This document shows positions 35,320 through 44,330 of a stretch of 64,000 nucleotides of DNA, piece after piece; position 1 is the stretch's first letter; every line of letters begins with the position of its first letter. The stretch is from GCA-003244245 sp052390115. GTDB lineage: Bacteria > Actinomycetota > Actinomycetes > Mycobacteriales > Pseudonocardiaceae. Under the pieces are notes generated by a model that did no database searches, was not told where the DNA came from, and saw nothing but the letters and a program-made list of their open reading frames with translations. Where the stretch lies: positions 51,897 to 115,896 of the forward strand of contig JBQTHE010000035.1 of the NCBI GenBank assembly GCA_052390115.1. The letters run 5' to 3'. A program made the position numbers and the translations under genes.

Positions 35320-36138
35320 GTGGGCGAGATCGTCGAGGTGCACGACGTGGACGATCCACGCCTGGTCGATTTCCGCGACCTTACCGTTGCCGACCGTCGC
35401 CCGGACCGTCCCGGTGGGCGAAGCCTGGTGATCGCTGAGGGTCTCGTCGTGGTCCGCAGGCTGCTGGACTCGCCGTACCCGCCGCGTGCTGTGTTCGGCG
35501 TGCCGGAGAAGGTCTGCCAGCTCCCCACTGACGTCGTCGCGCCCTGCTACGCCGGCTCGCCCGAGCTGATGGCGCAGGTGGTCGGCTTCCACCTCAATCG
35601 AGGGGTGCTCGCAACTGCGGACCGGGCGCCGGTACCGCTGGTGCCGGAGCTGATCGCGCGGTCACACCATCTCGCGGTACTCGAGGGCGTCAACGACCAT
35701 GAGAATCTGGGCGGGCTGTTCCGCAACGCGGCGGCCCTCGGGGTGGACGCGATACTGCTCGGCCCGCACTGCGCCGACCCGCTCTACCGGCGCAGCGTCC
35801 GGGTGTCCATGGGGCATGTGCTGCGAGTGCCGTTCGCTCGGCTTCGCTGCTGGACCGGCGATCTCGGCGCGCTGCGGGCCGCCGGCTTCCGGGTCGTGGC
35901 GCTGACCCCGGCGGTGGACGCGATGCCGCTGCCTGAGGCGGGTCTGGGCACAGGCCGGGTGGCCTGGTTGCTGGGTGCCGAGGGCCCGGGGCTGTCGGCC
36001 GACGCCCTGGCCGCGGCGGACCTGGCGGTGCGGATCCCGATGGCGCCCGGGGTGGACTCGCTCAACGTCGCCACCGCCGCTGCGATCGCCTTCGCGACCG
36101 TGCGCGGTGCCGGTCATGCCCAGAATGCTCTACCGTGA
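35320..36138 (+). CDS. SpoU/TrmH-family rRNA or tRNA 2'-O-methyltransferase
   Basis: A 272-residue SPOUT methyltransferase. The three SpoU motifs are present: NDHENLGGLFRNAAALGVD (motif 1, Arg and Asn), LLGAEGPGLS (motif 2) and IPMAPGVDSLNVATAAAI (motif 3), which form the knotted SAM site. The N-terminal ~100 residues are the substrate-binding extension. GTG 35320 is preferred; a TTG 33 nt upstream is the alternative. RNA target cannot be named. Its last bases overlap the DUF2537 gene (GTGA). Confidence 0.9.
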   Translation: MGEIVEVHDVDDPRLVDFRDLTVADRRPDRPGGRSLVIAEGLVVVRRLLDSPYPPRAVFGVPEKVCQLPTDVVAPCYAGSPELMAQVVGFHLNRGVLATADRAPVPLVPELIARSHHLAVLEGVNDHENLGGLFRNAAALGVDAILLGPHCADPLYRRSVRVSMGHVLRVPFARLRCWTGDLGALRAAGFRVVALTPAVDAMPLPEAGLGTGRVAWLLGAEGPGLSADALAAADLAVRIPMAPGVDSLNVATAAAIAFATVRGAGHAQNALP

Positions 36139-36458
36139 CCCGCGGCCGCGCATGGCTTGAGCTGCATGCTCGCACCGGGCTGCAGCCCGGGGAGTCCACG
36201 CCGTGGGCGACCGGCCTCACCGTCAGCGCGATGCTCGCGGTGATCGTCGGGATTGCGCTGCTCAGCCTCTCCCAAGGGCTGGCCAGGGTCGGTTTCTGGC
36301 CCGTTGTGCTGGCGAATCTGCTGGTCGCTGCGGGCCTGACCCCGTCAATGTGGCTGGCCCGGGCAACCCCGATCTGGCGCTGGGTAGCCTACGGCGCCGC
36401 CGCTGGCATCGCGCTCACCTGGATCCTGCTCCTCCTCTCCCTCCTCGCGCCCCCCTGA
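36135..36458 (+). CDS. DUF2537-family membrane protein
   Basis: A 107-residue protein starting at GTG 36135, overlapping the TrmH stop. Three hydrophobic helices (about residues 28-47, 52-73, 82-105) and the N-terminal 'ATGLTVSAMLAVIVG' stretch fit the actinobacterial DUF2537 family. Function unknown; co-transcribed with the methyltransferase. Confidence 0.82.
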   Translation: MTRGRAWLELHARTGLQPGESTPWATGLTVSAMLAVIVGIALLSLSQGLARVGFWPVVLANLLVAAGLTPSMWLARATPIWRWVAYGAAAGIALTWILLLLSLLAPP

Positions 36459-36474
36459 TCGCCTTCGGCTGAGC

Positions 36475-36536
36475 GCGTTCTGGATGCAGACTGACGTAAA
36501 ACAGTGCCAGAAAACTGCAGTCTGCATCCAGAACGT
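36475..36536. repeat. 62-nt inverted-arm element, copy 1
   Basis: Left arm GCGTTCTGGATGCAGACTG from 36475 and right arm ending in GAACGT at 36536 pair over 18 bp (36476-36493 with 36518-36535). The central loop, taken from the same boundary as copies 2 and 3, is 22 nt. It lies 16 nt after the DUF2537 stop and upstream of the DUF559-type gene. The arms are nearly identical to the other two copies while the loops differ. Confidence 0.9.
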
Positions 36537-36546
36537 GGTTGGGGGA

Positions 36547-36584
36547 TGTGGATAGGGGATAGGTTGTGGATAAGCTGTGGATGG
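36547..36584. promoter_or_regulatory. Cluster of three DnaA-box-like motifs
   Basis: TGTGGATAG (36547-36555), TGTGGATAA (36565-36573; reverse complement TTATCCACA, a perfect DnaA box) and TGTGGATGG (36576-36584) lie in 38 bp just before the DUF559-type gene. They may bind DnaA or simply be leader sequence of this gene family. Confidence 0.5.
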
Positions 36585-36625
36585 GGATTTGGCGAATTGG
36601 TGGTAATGCGGCAGCGTCGCGGTGC

Positions 36626-37576
36626 ATGGGGAGAAGCATTCGTGCAATCGATCTGGGTGGCCCGTTCCGAGGGTCGGAGGCGGTTGGGGCGGGCGTGCTG
36701 ACCGCGCCGCAGTTGCGCGGTCCTGCGGTCCGCCGCCTGTTTCAGGACGTCTACGTGCCCGCCGCGATCCCGGACACCCACGAGCTGCGCTGCGAGGCAG
36801 CCGCGCTCGTCCTGCATCCGGAAGCGGTGATCACCGGCCGATCGGCGGCGACGCTGCGTGGCGTCCCACTCGCGCGCACCAAGGATCCGATTGAGTTGGT
36901 GGTCCCGGAGGCCGTCCGTGTCTTCCGGCGCACCGGACTGGACATCCGTCGCACGGAACGAACCGACGACGAGTCGCGGCCCTGGGGGCGCATCGGACTC
37001 GCGACACCGCTGCGGATGGGTTTGGATCTGCTGCTGGATCGCGCCCTGCCCGATGCCGTCGCGGATCTCGACGCGGTATTACGCGCTGGGCTCGTGGACC
37101 GCGCAGAGTTGCGCCGGATGCTGTCTCAGCGCCGCGACCGAGGCATCGTCCGGGCCCGTCGTGCCGAGGAACTTGCAGATCCGCGGGCGGAGTCGCCACC
37201 GGAGTCCCGGATGCGAGTGTGGCTTGTACTCGACGGCCTGCGCCCCGAGCCGCAATATTGGATCGAAGACTCCCGCGGCCGGCTTGTTCGCGCTGACCTC
37301 GCCTTTCCCGAGCAGCAGGTGGCGGTCGAGTACGACGGATCGTGGCGTAACGGAGAATTGTGGGCGCTCAACCACGACCGTGATCGGCTCAATCGGGTCC
37401 AGGCGGCCGGCTGGGAAGTCGTATTCGTCACCGCCCCCCTCCTAGCCACCCCCGCCGAATGGTCGCCACCGTCCGCGCCGCCCTGGCCCGCCGTTGACCA
37501 TCCGCGTTCTGGATGCAGACTGCACCAAAAGGTGCCCAAATCACCGCAGTCTGCATCCAGAACGCGGGGAGGTTAG
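36626..37576 (+). CDS. AbiEi-like/DUF559 nuclease-fold protein, 3' end frameshifted
   Basis: The frame from ATG 36626 begins with a winged-helix-like region (PFRGSEAVGAGVLTAPQLRG, LFQDVYV, AAVITGRSAA-like) and ends in a DUF559/PD-(D/E)XK-type domain: 'DLAFPEQQVAVEYDGSWRN' with Asp, Glu and the EYDG motif, then 'RDRLNRVQAAGWEVVFVTA'. Such proteins are common in actinomycetes and function is unknown. From about 37458 the normal C-terminus (MVATVRAALARR, stop at 37495-37497) lies in another frame, pointing to a 1-nt loss (GAG-ATG to GAATG); the shifted frame runs on through element copy 2 to 37576. The gene is bracketed by copies 1 and 2 of the inverted-arm element. Confidence 0.75.
   Translation: MGRSIRAIDLGGPFRGSEAVGAGVLTAPQLRGPAVRRLFQDVYVPAAIPDTHELRCEAAALVLHPEAVITGRSAATLRGVPLARTKDPIELVVPEAVRVFRRTGLDIRRTERTDDESRPWGRIGLATPLRMGLDLLLDRALPDAVADLDAVLRAGLVDRAELRRMLSQRRDRGIVRARRAEELADPRAESPPESRMRVWLVLDGLRPEPQYWIEDSRGRLVRADLAFPEQQVAVEYDGSWRNGELWALNHDRDRLNRVQAAGWEVVFVTAPLLATPAEWSPPSAPPWPAVDHPRSGCRLHQKVPKSPQSASRTRGG
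37502..37567. repeat. 62-nt inverted-arm element, copy 2 (22-bp arms)
   Basis: Arms 37502-37523 and 37546-37567 are exact reverse complements over 22 bp, sharing the core GCGTTCTGGATGCAGACTGC with copies 1 and 3; the loop (37524-37545) is 22 nt. It lies between the end of the DUF559-type gene and the end of the convergent ABC exporter gene, so it could also terminate transcription. Confidence 0.95.
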
Positions 37577-39384
37577 GCGAGTGAGGTGTGCCAGGCGGAG
37601 TGGAGGGTGGCGAAGGGGCCTGCCTCGGTGATCAGCTGGTGCGGGGCGCCGTCCTCGATCACCTTGCCGTTGGAGAGCACCAGGACGCGGTCGGCGACCA
37701 GAACGGTGGACAGGCGGTGCGCGATGATCAGCGCGGTGCGCCCGGCGAGCACGGTGGCCAGCGCGGCCTGCACGGCCCGCTCGGAGGGGATGTCCAGCGA
37801 CGAGGTGGCCTCGTCGAGCACCAGCACCGCGGGATCGGCAAGCAGCGCCCGGGCGAACGACACCAGCTGGCGCTGCCCGGCGGATAGCCGTGCGCCGCGT
37901 TTGCGTACGTCGGTGTCATACCCGTCGGGCAGCGCGGTGATGAACTCGTCGGCACCCACTGCCCGGGCCGCCGCCACTACATCCGATCGGCACGCCCACG
38001 GCGACCCCAGCGCGATGTTGTCCGCCACTGACCCGGAGAACAGGAACGACTCCTGGGTCACCATCACCACCGCGCGGCGCAGGTCGGCGTCGGTCACCGA
38101 ACGCAGATCCACCCCGTCCAGCCGCACGGAGCCGTCAACCGGGTCGTAGAACCGCGCCACCAGCTTGGCCAGCGTTGACTTGCCTGCCCCGGTCGCGCCG
38201 ACCAGGGCGACGGTCTGGCCGGCTGGCACCACCAGGTCGAGCTGCGCTAGCACTTCCGGCCCACCGTAGGAGAAGCGCACCTGGTCGAAGATCACCTCGC
38301 CGCGAACCGGGACGGGTAGCGCCACCGGCTGGGCGGGGTCGCCGACGGTGGGGCGCTCGTCGAGCACCCCGGAGATCTTCTCCAGCGCCGCGGCCGCTGA
38401 GGAGTAGGAGTTGGCGAACTGCGCCAGCTCGTCGAGCGGGTCGTAGAACCGGCCCAGGTAGAGCACGAATGCTGTGAGCACCCCCAGCGCCAGGGTGCCG
38501 TCGAGCACCCGCAGGCCGCCGAGCAGCAGGATCGCCGCCACCGACACGTTACCGACTAGCTGGACGGTCGAGGTGAACCGGGCGATCAGCGAGAACGCCT
38601 CGGTGTCTGCGTCGGCGAAGCGGCCGTTGAGCTCGTCCATGATCGCGGAGTTGCGCCGCTCGCGGCGGTACGCCTGCACAGCACGGATCCCGTTGATGGT
38701 CTCGACGAACTGCACGATCACCCGCGCCACCCAGGTGCGGGTGCGGCGGTAGGCGTGCTGCGAGCGCCGCTGGTACCAGCGGGTGAGCAGGGCCAGCGGG
38801 ACGAAGCCGGCCAGCGCCACCAGGCCCAGCGGTGGGTCCAGCACCAGCAGCACCGTGCCGATGCCGACGATCGACAGCAGCGAGATGAAGAACCCGTCCA
38901 GGCCATGGTCCAGCAGGTCCTGCAGGGAGTCCAGGTCACTGGTCAGCCGGGAGATCACCCGGCCCGACGTGTAGCGCTCGTGGAAGGCCAGCGACAGCCG
39001 CTGGACCTGCGCGAATACCCGCTCGCGCAGGTCGACCAGCACATCTTGGCCGATCCGCCCGGATAGCCGCAGGAAGGCCCGGACGGTCAGTGCGTCGGTT
39101 ATCCCGGCCACCGCGTAACCGGCTACGCACCAGGCCAGCGGCCCGGGCCAGCCGTCCAGCGCTGCCGGGATGCCACGGTCGATCGCCGCGGCGATCAGCA
39201 GCGGGCCGGCCAGCAGCGCGACTTGGTCGATGACGAGCAACCCGAGCGCGGCGCTCGCTGCGCGCAGGTGCGGGCGCAGCAGCGAACCGAGCAACCGGCG
39301 GGACCGGGCGGCCAGCCGGACCCCGGTGGCGGTGTCGATCTCGTCGTGGTCCTCGGCGGCGACGCCCTGCCAGGTCTGCGTCAT
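37573..39384 (-). CDS. ABC exporter half-transporter (TMD-NBD)
   Basis: A 603-residue type IV ABC exporter. Residues ~30-330 hold six transmembrane helices; the NBD has Walker A VGATGAGKSTLAK, signature RLSAGQRQLVSFARAL and Walker B AVLVLDEATSSLD, followed by the H-loop AHRLS. It overlaps the upstream ABC gene by ATGA, so the two would form a heterodimer of the kind often seen in actinomycetes. The partner carries an in-frame stop, leaving the complex in doubt. Confidence 0.95.
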   Translation of the reverse strand: MTQTWQGVAAEDHDEIDTATGVRLAARSRRLLGSLLRPHLRAASAALGLLVIDQVALLAGPLLIAAAIDRGIPAALDGWPGPLAWCVAGYAVAGITDALTVRAFLRLSGRIGQDVLVDLRERVFAQVQRLSLAFHERYTSGRVISRLTSDLDSLQDLLDHGLDGFFISLLSIVGIGTVLLVLDPPLGLVALAGFVPLALLTRWYQRRSQHAYRRTRTWVARVIVQFVETINGIRAVQAYRRERRNSAIMDELNGRFADADTEAFSLIARFTSTVQLVGNVSVAAILLLGGLRVLDGTLALGVLTAFVLYLGRFYDPLDELAQFANSYSSAAAALEKISGVLDERPTVGDPAQPVALPVPVRGEVIFDQVRFSYGGPEVLAQLDLVVPAGQTVALVGATGAGKSTLAKLVARFYDPVDGSVRLDGVDLRSVTDADLRRAVVMVTQESFLFSGSVADNIALGSPWACRSDVVAAARAVGADEFITALPDGYDTDVRKRGARLSAGQRQLVSFARALLADPAVLVLDEATSSLDIPSERAVQAALATVLAGRTALIIAHRLSTVLVADRVLVLSNGKVIEDGAPHQLITEAGPFATLHSAWHTSLA

Positions 39385-41159
39385 CGGGCCACCGCCGCAG
39401 CGTCCAGGGTGGACAGCAGCCGCCGGTACTCCGGCACCGTGGCGATCAGTTCCGCGTGGGTGCCCACCGCAGCGATCCGGCCATCGGCGAGCAGTCCTAC
39501 CCGGTCGGCGAGCTGCACCGTGGATGGCCGGTGGGCCACCACCAGCGCCGTCACCGAGCGCAGTACCCGGCGCAGGGCCGCCTCGACCTCGGCCTCGGTG
39601 TGCACGTCCAGCGCGGACAGCGGGTCATCGAGCACCAGCACCGCTGGTTTGCCGAGGATCGCGCGGGCCAGCGCCAGCCGTTGCCGTTGACCACCGGACA
39701 GCGTCAGGCCTTGTTCCCCGATCCGGGTGTCCAGGCCCCAGGGCAGCGCATCGACGAACCCCTCGGCATGCGCCACCCGCAGTGCGCGGCGCACGTCGTC
39801 GTCGGTGGCCGGAGGTGCGCCCAATGACGAACGCCCCAGTGCCACGTTCTCCCGCACCGATGCCGAGAACAGCACTGGGTCCTCGAAGGCGGTCGCCACG
39901 ATCGTGCGCAGGTCGGACAGCGCGAGGTCCCGCACGTCGACCCCATCGACCAGGATCCGGCCGGCGGTGACGTCAGCCAGTCGCGCCACCAGCGCGGTCA
40001 GAGTGGTCTTGCCGCTGCCGGTGGCACCCACCAGCGCCACCGTCTCGCCCGGCCGGACCTCGAGGTCCACCCCGCGTAGCACCTCGGTGCCAGCGCCCGG
40101 GTAGCGGAAGTGCACTCCCTCCAGCCGTAGCGCACCACGCACCGGACGAGCCGGCGCCCGGGGCTGTGGTGGATCGGTCACCGCGGCGACGGCGTCGCGG
40201 ACCTCCCAGTACCGGGTGGCCGCCGCGGTGGCGCTGCTGGTCTCGGCCAGCAACCAGCCCAGCGAATCCAGTGGCCAGCGCAGGTAGCCGAGGATGGTGA
40301 TCGCCGCGACGACGGTGCCCAGCGACAGCGTTCCGGCCGCTACCGCAAACCCGCCGACACCGAGCATCGCGGCAAGGGTGAGCTCCGGCAGCACGATGAT
40401 CAACGCCCAGAGCGTGGCGAGCATCCGCGCCTTGGTCAGCTCGGTGCACCGCAGCTCGCGGGCTTAGGCCAGGAAGGTCCGGGTGGCCCGGGGACCGTGG
40501 CCGAAGGACTTCAGCACCCGGATGCCCAGCGTGGACTCCTCCACGATGGTGGCCAGGTCCCCCACCTGGTCCTGCGCCCGCCGCGCGGCGCGCTGGTAGC
40601 GCCGCTCGTAGCGCCGGCACAGCACCACCAGCGGTACCGCCATGATGACGGCGAGCACCCCGAGCGTCGGGGCGATCACCAGCAGGACGGCCAGCCCGAC
40701 CAGCACGGTCAGCACGTTGATCACCAGGTAGGGACCGGAGAATGCGACGAACCGCCGGATGGTGGTCAGGTCGCTGATCGCGCGGGACAACAGCTGCCCG
40801 GACGGCCAGCGGTCGTGGAAGGCCACCGGCAGGCTCTGCAGGTGGTGGTAGAGATCGGCCCGCATCCGTTTCTCGATGTCGGTGGTCGGTCGGGCCACGA
40901 GTTGCCGGCGTAGATAGACCAGCCCGGCCTCGGCCAGCCCGAGCGCGAGCACCCCGACGGACAGCAGCGCCAGCGCCCGGCGGTCCCCGGTGGCGATCGG
41001 GCCGTCGACGAGGCGCTGGATCAGCAGCGGGATCGCCAGCCCGGCCAGCATCGAACCAAGCGCTGCGGCAGCCGAACCCAGCAGCCGACCGCGCACGGCC
41101 CAGACGTAGGGCCGTAGCCGGCGCAGCACAGCCAGGGAGGGTTGTTGTGGGGGATTCAT
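39381..41159 (-). pseudogene. ABC exporter half-transporter with in-frame stop
   Basis: The frame from ATG 41159 encodes a TMD-NBD exporter of about 592 codons but is interrupted by TAA at 40466-40464, after residue 231 (RTFLA), in the middle of the transmembrane domain. The frame then continues without shift (ARELRCTELTKARMLATLWAL) to a complete NBD: Walker A VGATGSGKTTLTA, signature LTLSGGQRQRLALARAI, Walker B AVLVLDDPLSALD. Relatives have Glu or Gln at this position, so one base change explains the stop. It may be a true nonsense mutation, a sequencing error or read-through. Partner of the gene at 37573-39384. Confidence 0.88.
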
Positions 41160-41293
41160 CGCGCCCCGAAGCTAACCGCACCCCCACCACCGAAGCACCC
41201 GATTTTCACCCCTCACCAAGCGCATTCAGCGGGCTCAGCGGGGCTATTGACGGCCGGATAACCCCGCTGAGCCTGCTGAATGCGGAGAAGGGG

Positions 41294-42100
41294 TCAGGTG
41301 CGGGGGGAGCGGACGCCTAGCAGGACGTCTTCCCAGGAGGGGACGGTTTTGCGGGTGCGTTTGGGCGCCACGGGCTGCGGTGCCTCGGAGGGCTCGGCGG
41401 GGTGGTAGGGCGGGCCGTCGTCGGGTACCGCCCGGGCGCTGGGCCGCTGCGCTACCACCGGCTCCTCGGGCCGCGCCATTGACGGCACCGTACGTAGCTG
41501 CGCGGCTGGTTGTGGATCGATCAGGCCGGTGGCGTGGTCATCGCTCGCGGTCACGGTGCCACCGTGCGCGCCAGGATGGAACGTCCAGTGCGCCCGGTTT
41601 TCCGACCGACCGGCTCGCCAGCGCAGCTGCACGACCCACTTGCCGTTATCCCCGCGCCAGGAGTCCCAGGTCACCGCGTCGAGGTCCTGGCCGCGTCGGC
41701 GGAAGGTCTCGGAGACGACCTCTCCCAGGGTGCGCACATCAGGCCCGTCGGAGCGAATCGGGTGTGCCTGCTGGGCCAGCCCCGCGATGCGAGACCGCTC
41801 CAACAGCACCGGATAGGCGAACCGCTCGATCCGCTGGCTGGAGACGCCGGCGGCGGTGGCTACCTGTTCGACGGACGCTCCGGCTCTGATCCGGGACTGG
41901 ATCTCACGGGGTCGCATCTGGTTCTCCAGCTCGATCTCGATCTGACCGAGGCGAGGGAGATCACCCCGTACCGCTGCGTGCAGGCTGTCGTCGACGGGGA
42001 GGGTGAACTGCTCGCGTTGCTCTCCGGACCGCTGCTCCACGGCCTCCAGGATGACCGTGCGGCCGTCGATCCCCAGACCGACCACCCGCAGCGCGCGCAT
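41294..42100 (-). CDS. sepH: Septation protein SepH (DUF3071)
   Basis: A 268-residue protein. The N-terminal ~90 residues form the DUF3071 region ('RALRVVGLGIDGRTVILE', then 'QMRPREIQSRIRAGASVEQVATAAGVSSQRIERFAYPVLLER' in parts) with a helix-turn-helix-like motif; the rest is a low-complexity Pro/Ala-rich tail ending in a conserved RTRKTVPSWEDVLLGVR-type box. SepH binds FtsZ and promotes Z-ring assembly in Streptomyces and Mycobacterium. Usual neighbour of serC in actinomycetes, as here. Confidence 0.93.
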   Translation of the reverse strand: MRALRVVGLGIDGRTVILEAVEQRSGEQREQFTLPVDDSLHAAVRGDLPRLGQIEIELENQMRPREIQSRIRAGASVEQVATAAGVSSQRIERFAYPVLLERSRIAGLAQQAHPIRSDGPDVRTLGEVVSETFRRRGQDLDAVTWDSWRGDNGKWVVQLRWRAGRSENRAHWTFHPGAHGGTVTASDDHATGLIDPQPAAQLRTVPSMARPEEPVVAQRPSARAVPDDGPPYHPAEPSEAPQPVAPKRTRKTVPSWEDVLLGVRSPRT

Positions 42101-42199
42101 CCGAGGACCTCCGCATCTCCTACCCGCCCACCGTAGGCCGGTGGACGGCTGCGCCAGGGGAGGCGCGCCGCCGCCGATCAGGCCGCCGACCCTGAAGCC

Positions 42200-43327
42200 T
42201 CACCCCAACTGCTCGACCACCCAGTCGATGCACGCGGTCAGCGCGGAGACGTCGTCCGGTTCGACGGCCGGGAACATCCCGATCCGCAGCTGGTTGCGGC
42301 CGAGCTTACGGTAGGGCTCGGTGTCCACGATGCCGTTGGCGCGCAACACGGCGGCGACAGTAGCGGCATTGACGCCGTCAGCGAAGTCCACCGTGCCGAC
42401 GACCAGCGAGCGTTTGGCCGGGTCAGTAACGAAGGGCGTTGCGTACGGCGCGGACTCGGCCCAGGAATACAGCCGCGAGGAGGAGTCCGTGGTGCGCGCG
42501 ACGCACCAGCCCAGCCCGCCACCGGTCAGCATCCACTCGAGCTGGTCGACCAGCAGCAACAGCGTGGCGACCGCCGGAGTGTTGTAGGTCTGATCCTTGC
42601 GGCTGTTGCCCAGCGCGGTGGTCAGCGAGAGGAATTCTGGCACCCACCGGCCGGATGAGCCGATCTCCTCGATCCGGGCCACCGCTGCCGGGCTGAGCAG
42701 CGCGATCCACAGCCCACCGTCGGAGGCGAAGCATTTCTGCGGCGCGAAGTAATAGACGTCGACGTCGGCAGCGCGGACCGGGAGGCCGCCGGCGCCGCTG
42801 GTCGCGTCGATCGCCACCAGCGCACCCTGCGACCCGGCAGGCCGGCTCACCGGCACCATCACCCCGGTGGACGTCTCGTTGTGCGCCCAGCTGATCAGGT
42901 CACAGGACGGGTCGGCGACGGGCTGCGGGGCGTCTCCGGGCGGGGTGGAGACCACCACCGGGTCGGCCAGGAACGGGGCGGCTGTGGTGACGGCGGCGAA
43001 CTTCGCCGAGAACTCACCATAGGTCAGGTGCAGCGAACGCTCCCGGACCAGACCCAGGGCTGCGGCATCCCAGAACGCCGTGGTGCCGCCGTTGCCGAGC
43101 ACGACCTGGTAGTCGTCGGGTAGCGAGAACAGCTCGCGCATCCCCGCGCGGATTCGAGTGACCAGCGACTTCACCGGCGCGTGCCGGTGCGAGGTCCCCA
43201 TCACCGAGGCACCGGCCGTGGCCAGCACGGCGAGCTGCTCGGGTCGGACCTTCGACGGCCCGCACCCGAAGCGCCCGTCGACGGGTAACAGCTGGGCGGG
43301 GATGGTCAGCTCGACGGTCTGCGTCAT
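42200..43327 (-). CDS. serC: Phosphoserine aminotransferase
   Basis: A 375-residue fold-type I PLP enzyme of the actinobacterial SerC type, converting 3-phosphohydroxypyruvate to phosphoserine. 'GCGPSKVRPEQL' at the N-terminus binds phosphate; 'YYFAPQKCFASDGGLW' holds the PLP Lys; 'LGNGGTTAFWDAAALGLV' is the cofactor loop. ATG 43327 follows GGAGATC; six extra codons upstream are not needed. Part of primary serine synthesis, which would also feed the serine-derived half of an azoxy product. Confidence 0.95.
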   Translation of the reverse strand: MTQTVELTIPAQLLPVDGRFGCGPSKVRPEQLAVLATAGASVMGTSHRHAPVKSLVTRIRAGMRELFSLPDDYQVVLGNGGTTAFWDAAALGLVRERSLHLTYGEFSAKFAAVTTAAPFLADPVVVSTPPGDAPQPVADPSCDLISWAHNETSTGVMVPVSRPAGSQGALVAIDATSGAGGLPVRAADVDVYYFAPQKCFASDGGLWIALLSPAAVARIEEIGSSGRWVPEFLSLTTALGNSRKDQTYNTPAVATLLLLVDQLEWMLTGGGLGWCVARTTDSSSRLYSWAESAPYATPFVTDPAKRSLVVGTVDFADGVNAATVAAVLRANGIVDTEPYRKLGRNQLRIGMFPAVEPDDVSALTACIDWVVEQLG

Positions 43328-43382
43328 GCGGGAGATCTCCACAGTGGGGTGCCGGAAGCCGCCAGTTTCGCAGGTCCGCTGG

Positions 43383-44219
43383 CTACGTTGACCACGAGGT
43401 TCCGGTGATGCGCTCGTACACCTCGATGTACCGTCGCCGCGTTTCTGCCACGATCGCCGGGGGAATGGCCGGCCCGGGTGGTTCGGTGTCCCATCCCGTG
43501 CTGACCGACCAGTCGCGGACGAACTGCTTGTCCAGACAGTGCTGCGGTTGTCCAGGTCGCCAGGTCGAGGCCGGCCAGAAACGAGATGAATCCGATGTGA
43601 CCGCTTCGTCTCCCAGCGTCAATCGCCCGCCGGCGTCCCAGCCGAACTCGAACTTCGTATCCGCGACGATGACGCCGTTGTCCAAAGCATGCTCTGCGGC
43701 TGTTGCGTAGAGTTCGAGGGTCAAGCTGCGGAGGCGTTCCGCGGTATCCTGTCCGGTTTCGCCTGCCACGTCGTCAAAGGTGATGAACTCGTCGTGCCCG
43801 GTGTCGGAGTATTTGGTGGTCGGGGTGAAGATCGGCTCGGGTAGCCGGCTTCCCGAGACCAGCCCGGGCGGCAATGGCACACCTGACACGGTGCCGAACT
43901 TCTGGTACTCGCGCAGGCCCAGGCCGGCGAGATAGCCGCGAGCGATGCACTCCACCGGGATCATCTGCAGCGGCGTCACGCGGATTGCCCTTTTCTCGAA
44001 CTCCGGCGGCACATCGGTGGCGGAGATCAGATGGGTGGGCACCACATCGCCGAGTCTGTGAAACCACCACACCGATAGTTGCGTCAGCAGCGCACCCTTA
44101 TCGGGAATGGACGTCGGAAGGACCACGTCATACACCGAGACCCGGTCCGAGGCGACGAGCAGGAGATCATCGTCGACCAAATACAGATCCCGCACCTTCC
44201 CGGCGTGGACGTGTTCCAC
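43383..44219 (-). CDS. purC: Phosphoribosylaminoimidazole-succinocarboxamide synthase
   Basis: A 278-residue SAICAR synthetase: AGKVRDLYLVDDD at the start is the ATP-binding hairpin, 'PVECIARGYLAGLG' and 'GVIVADTKFEFGWD' are the family motifs, and 'DSSRFWPASTW' lies near the substrate. It joins CAIR and aspartate in purine synthesis. The start GTG 44219 follows GGGGAGAG (44232-44225); inverted-arm element copy 3 begins only 4 nt further upstream, so a hairpin in the leader would abut the ribosome binding site. Confidence 0.95.
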   Translation of the reverse strand: MEHVHAGKVRDLYLVDDDLLLVASDRVSVYDVVLPTSIPDKGALLTQLSVWWFHRLGDVVPTHLISATDVPPEFEKRAIRVTPLQMIPVECIARGYLAGLGLREYQKFGTVSGVPLPPGLVSGSRLPEPIFTPTTKYSDTGHDEFITFDDVAGETGQDTAERLRSLTLELYATAAEHALDNGVIVADTKFEFGWDAGGRLTLGDEAVTSDSSRFWPASTWRPGQPQHCLDKQFVRDWSVSTGWDTEPPGPAIPPAIVAETRRRYIEVYERITGTSWST

Positions 44220-44235
44220 GTTCTCTCCCCTGAGC

Positions 44236-44297
44236 GCGTTCTGGATGCAGACTGCGGTAAATCGGGCATGAATGACAGCAGTCTGCATCCAGAACGC
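44236..44297. repeat. 62-nt inverted-arm element, copy 3
   Basis: Arms 44236-44255 and 44278-44297 are exact 20-bp reverse complements identical to the arms of copy 2; the loop (44256-44277) is 22 nt. It sits in the divergent gap between purC and the flavin reductase-like gene, in the purC leader. Confidence 0.95.
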
Positions 44298-44330
44298 GGA
44301 GACGTCCACCGGCCAGGTAGGTTGAGCGCG

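Noticed and set aside
36475..37567. Integron attC sites
   Set aside because: The arms do not match the attC core (RYYYAAC/GTTRRRY) and no integrase is present.
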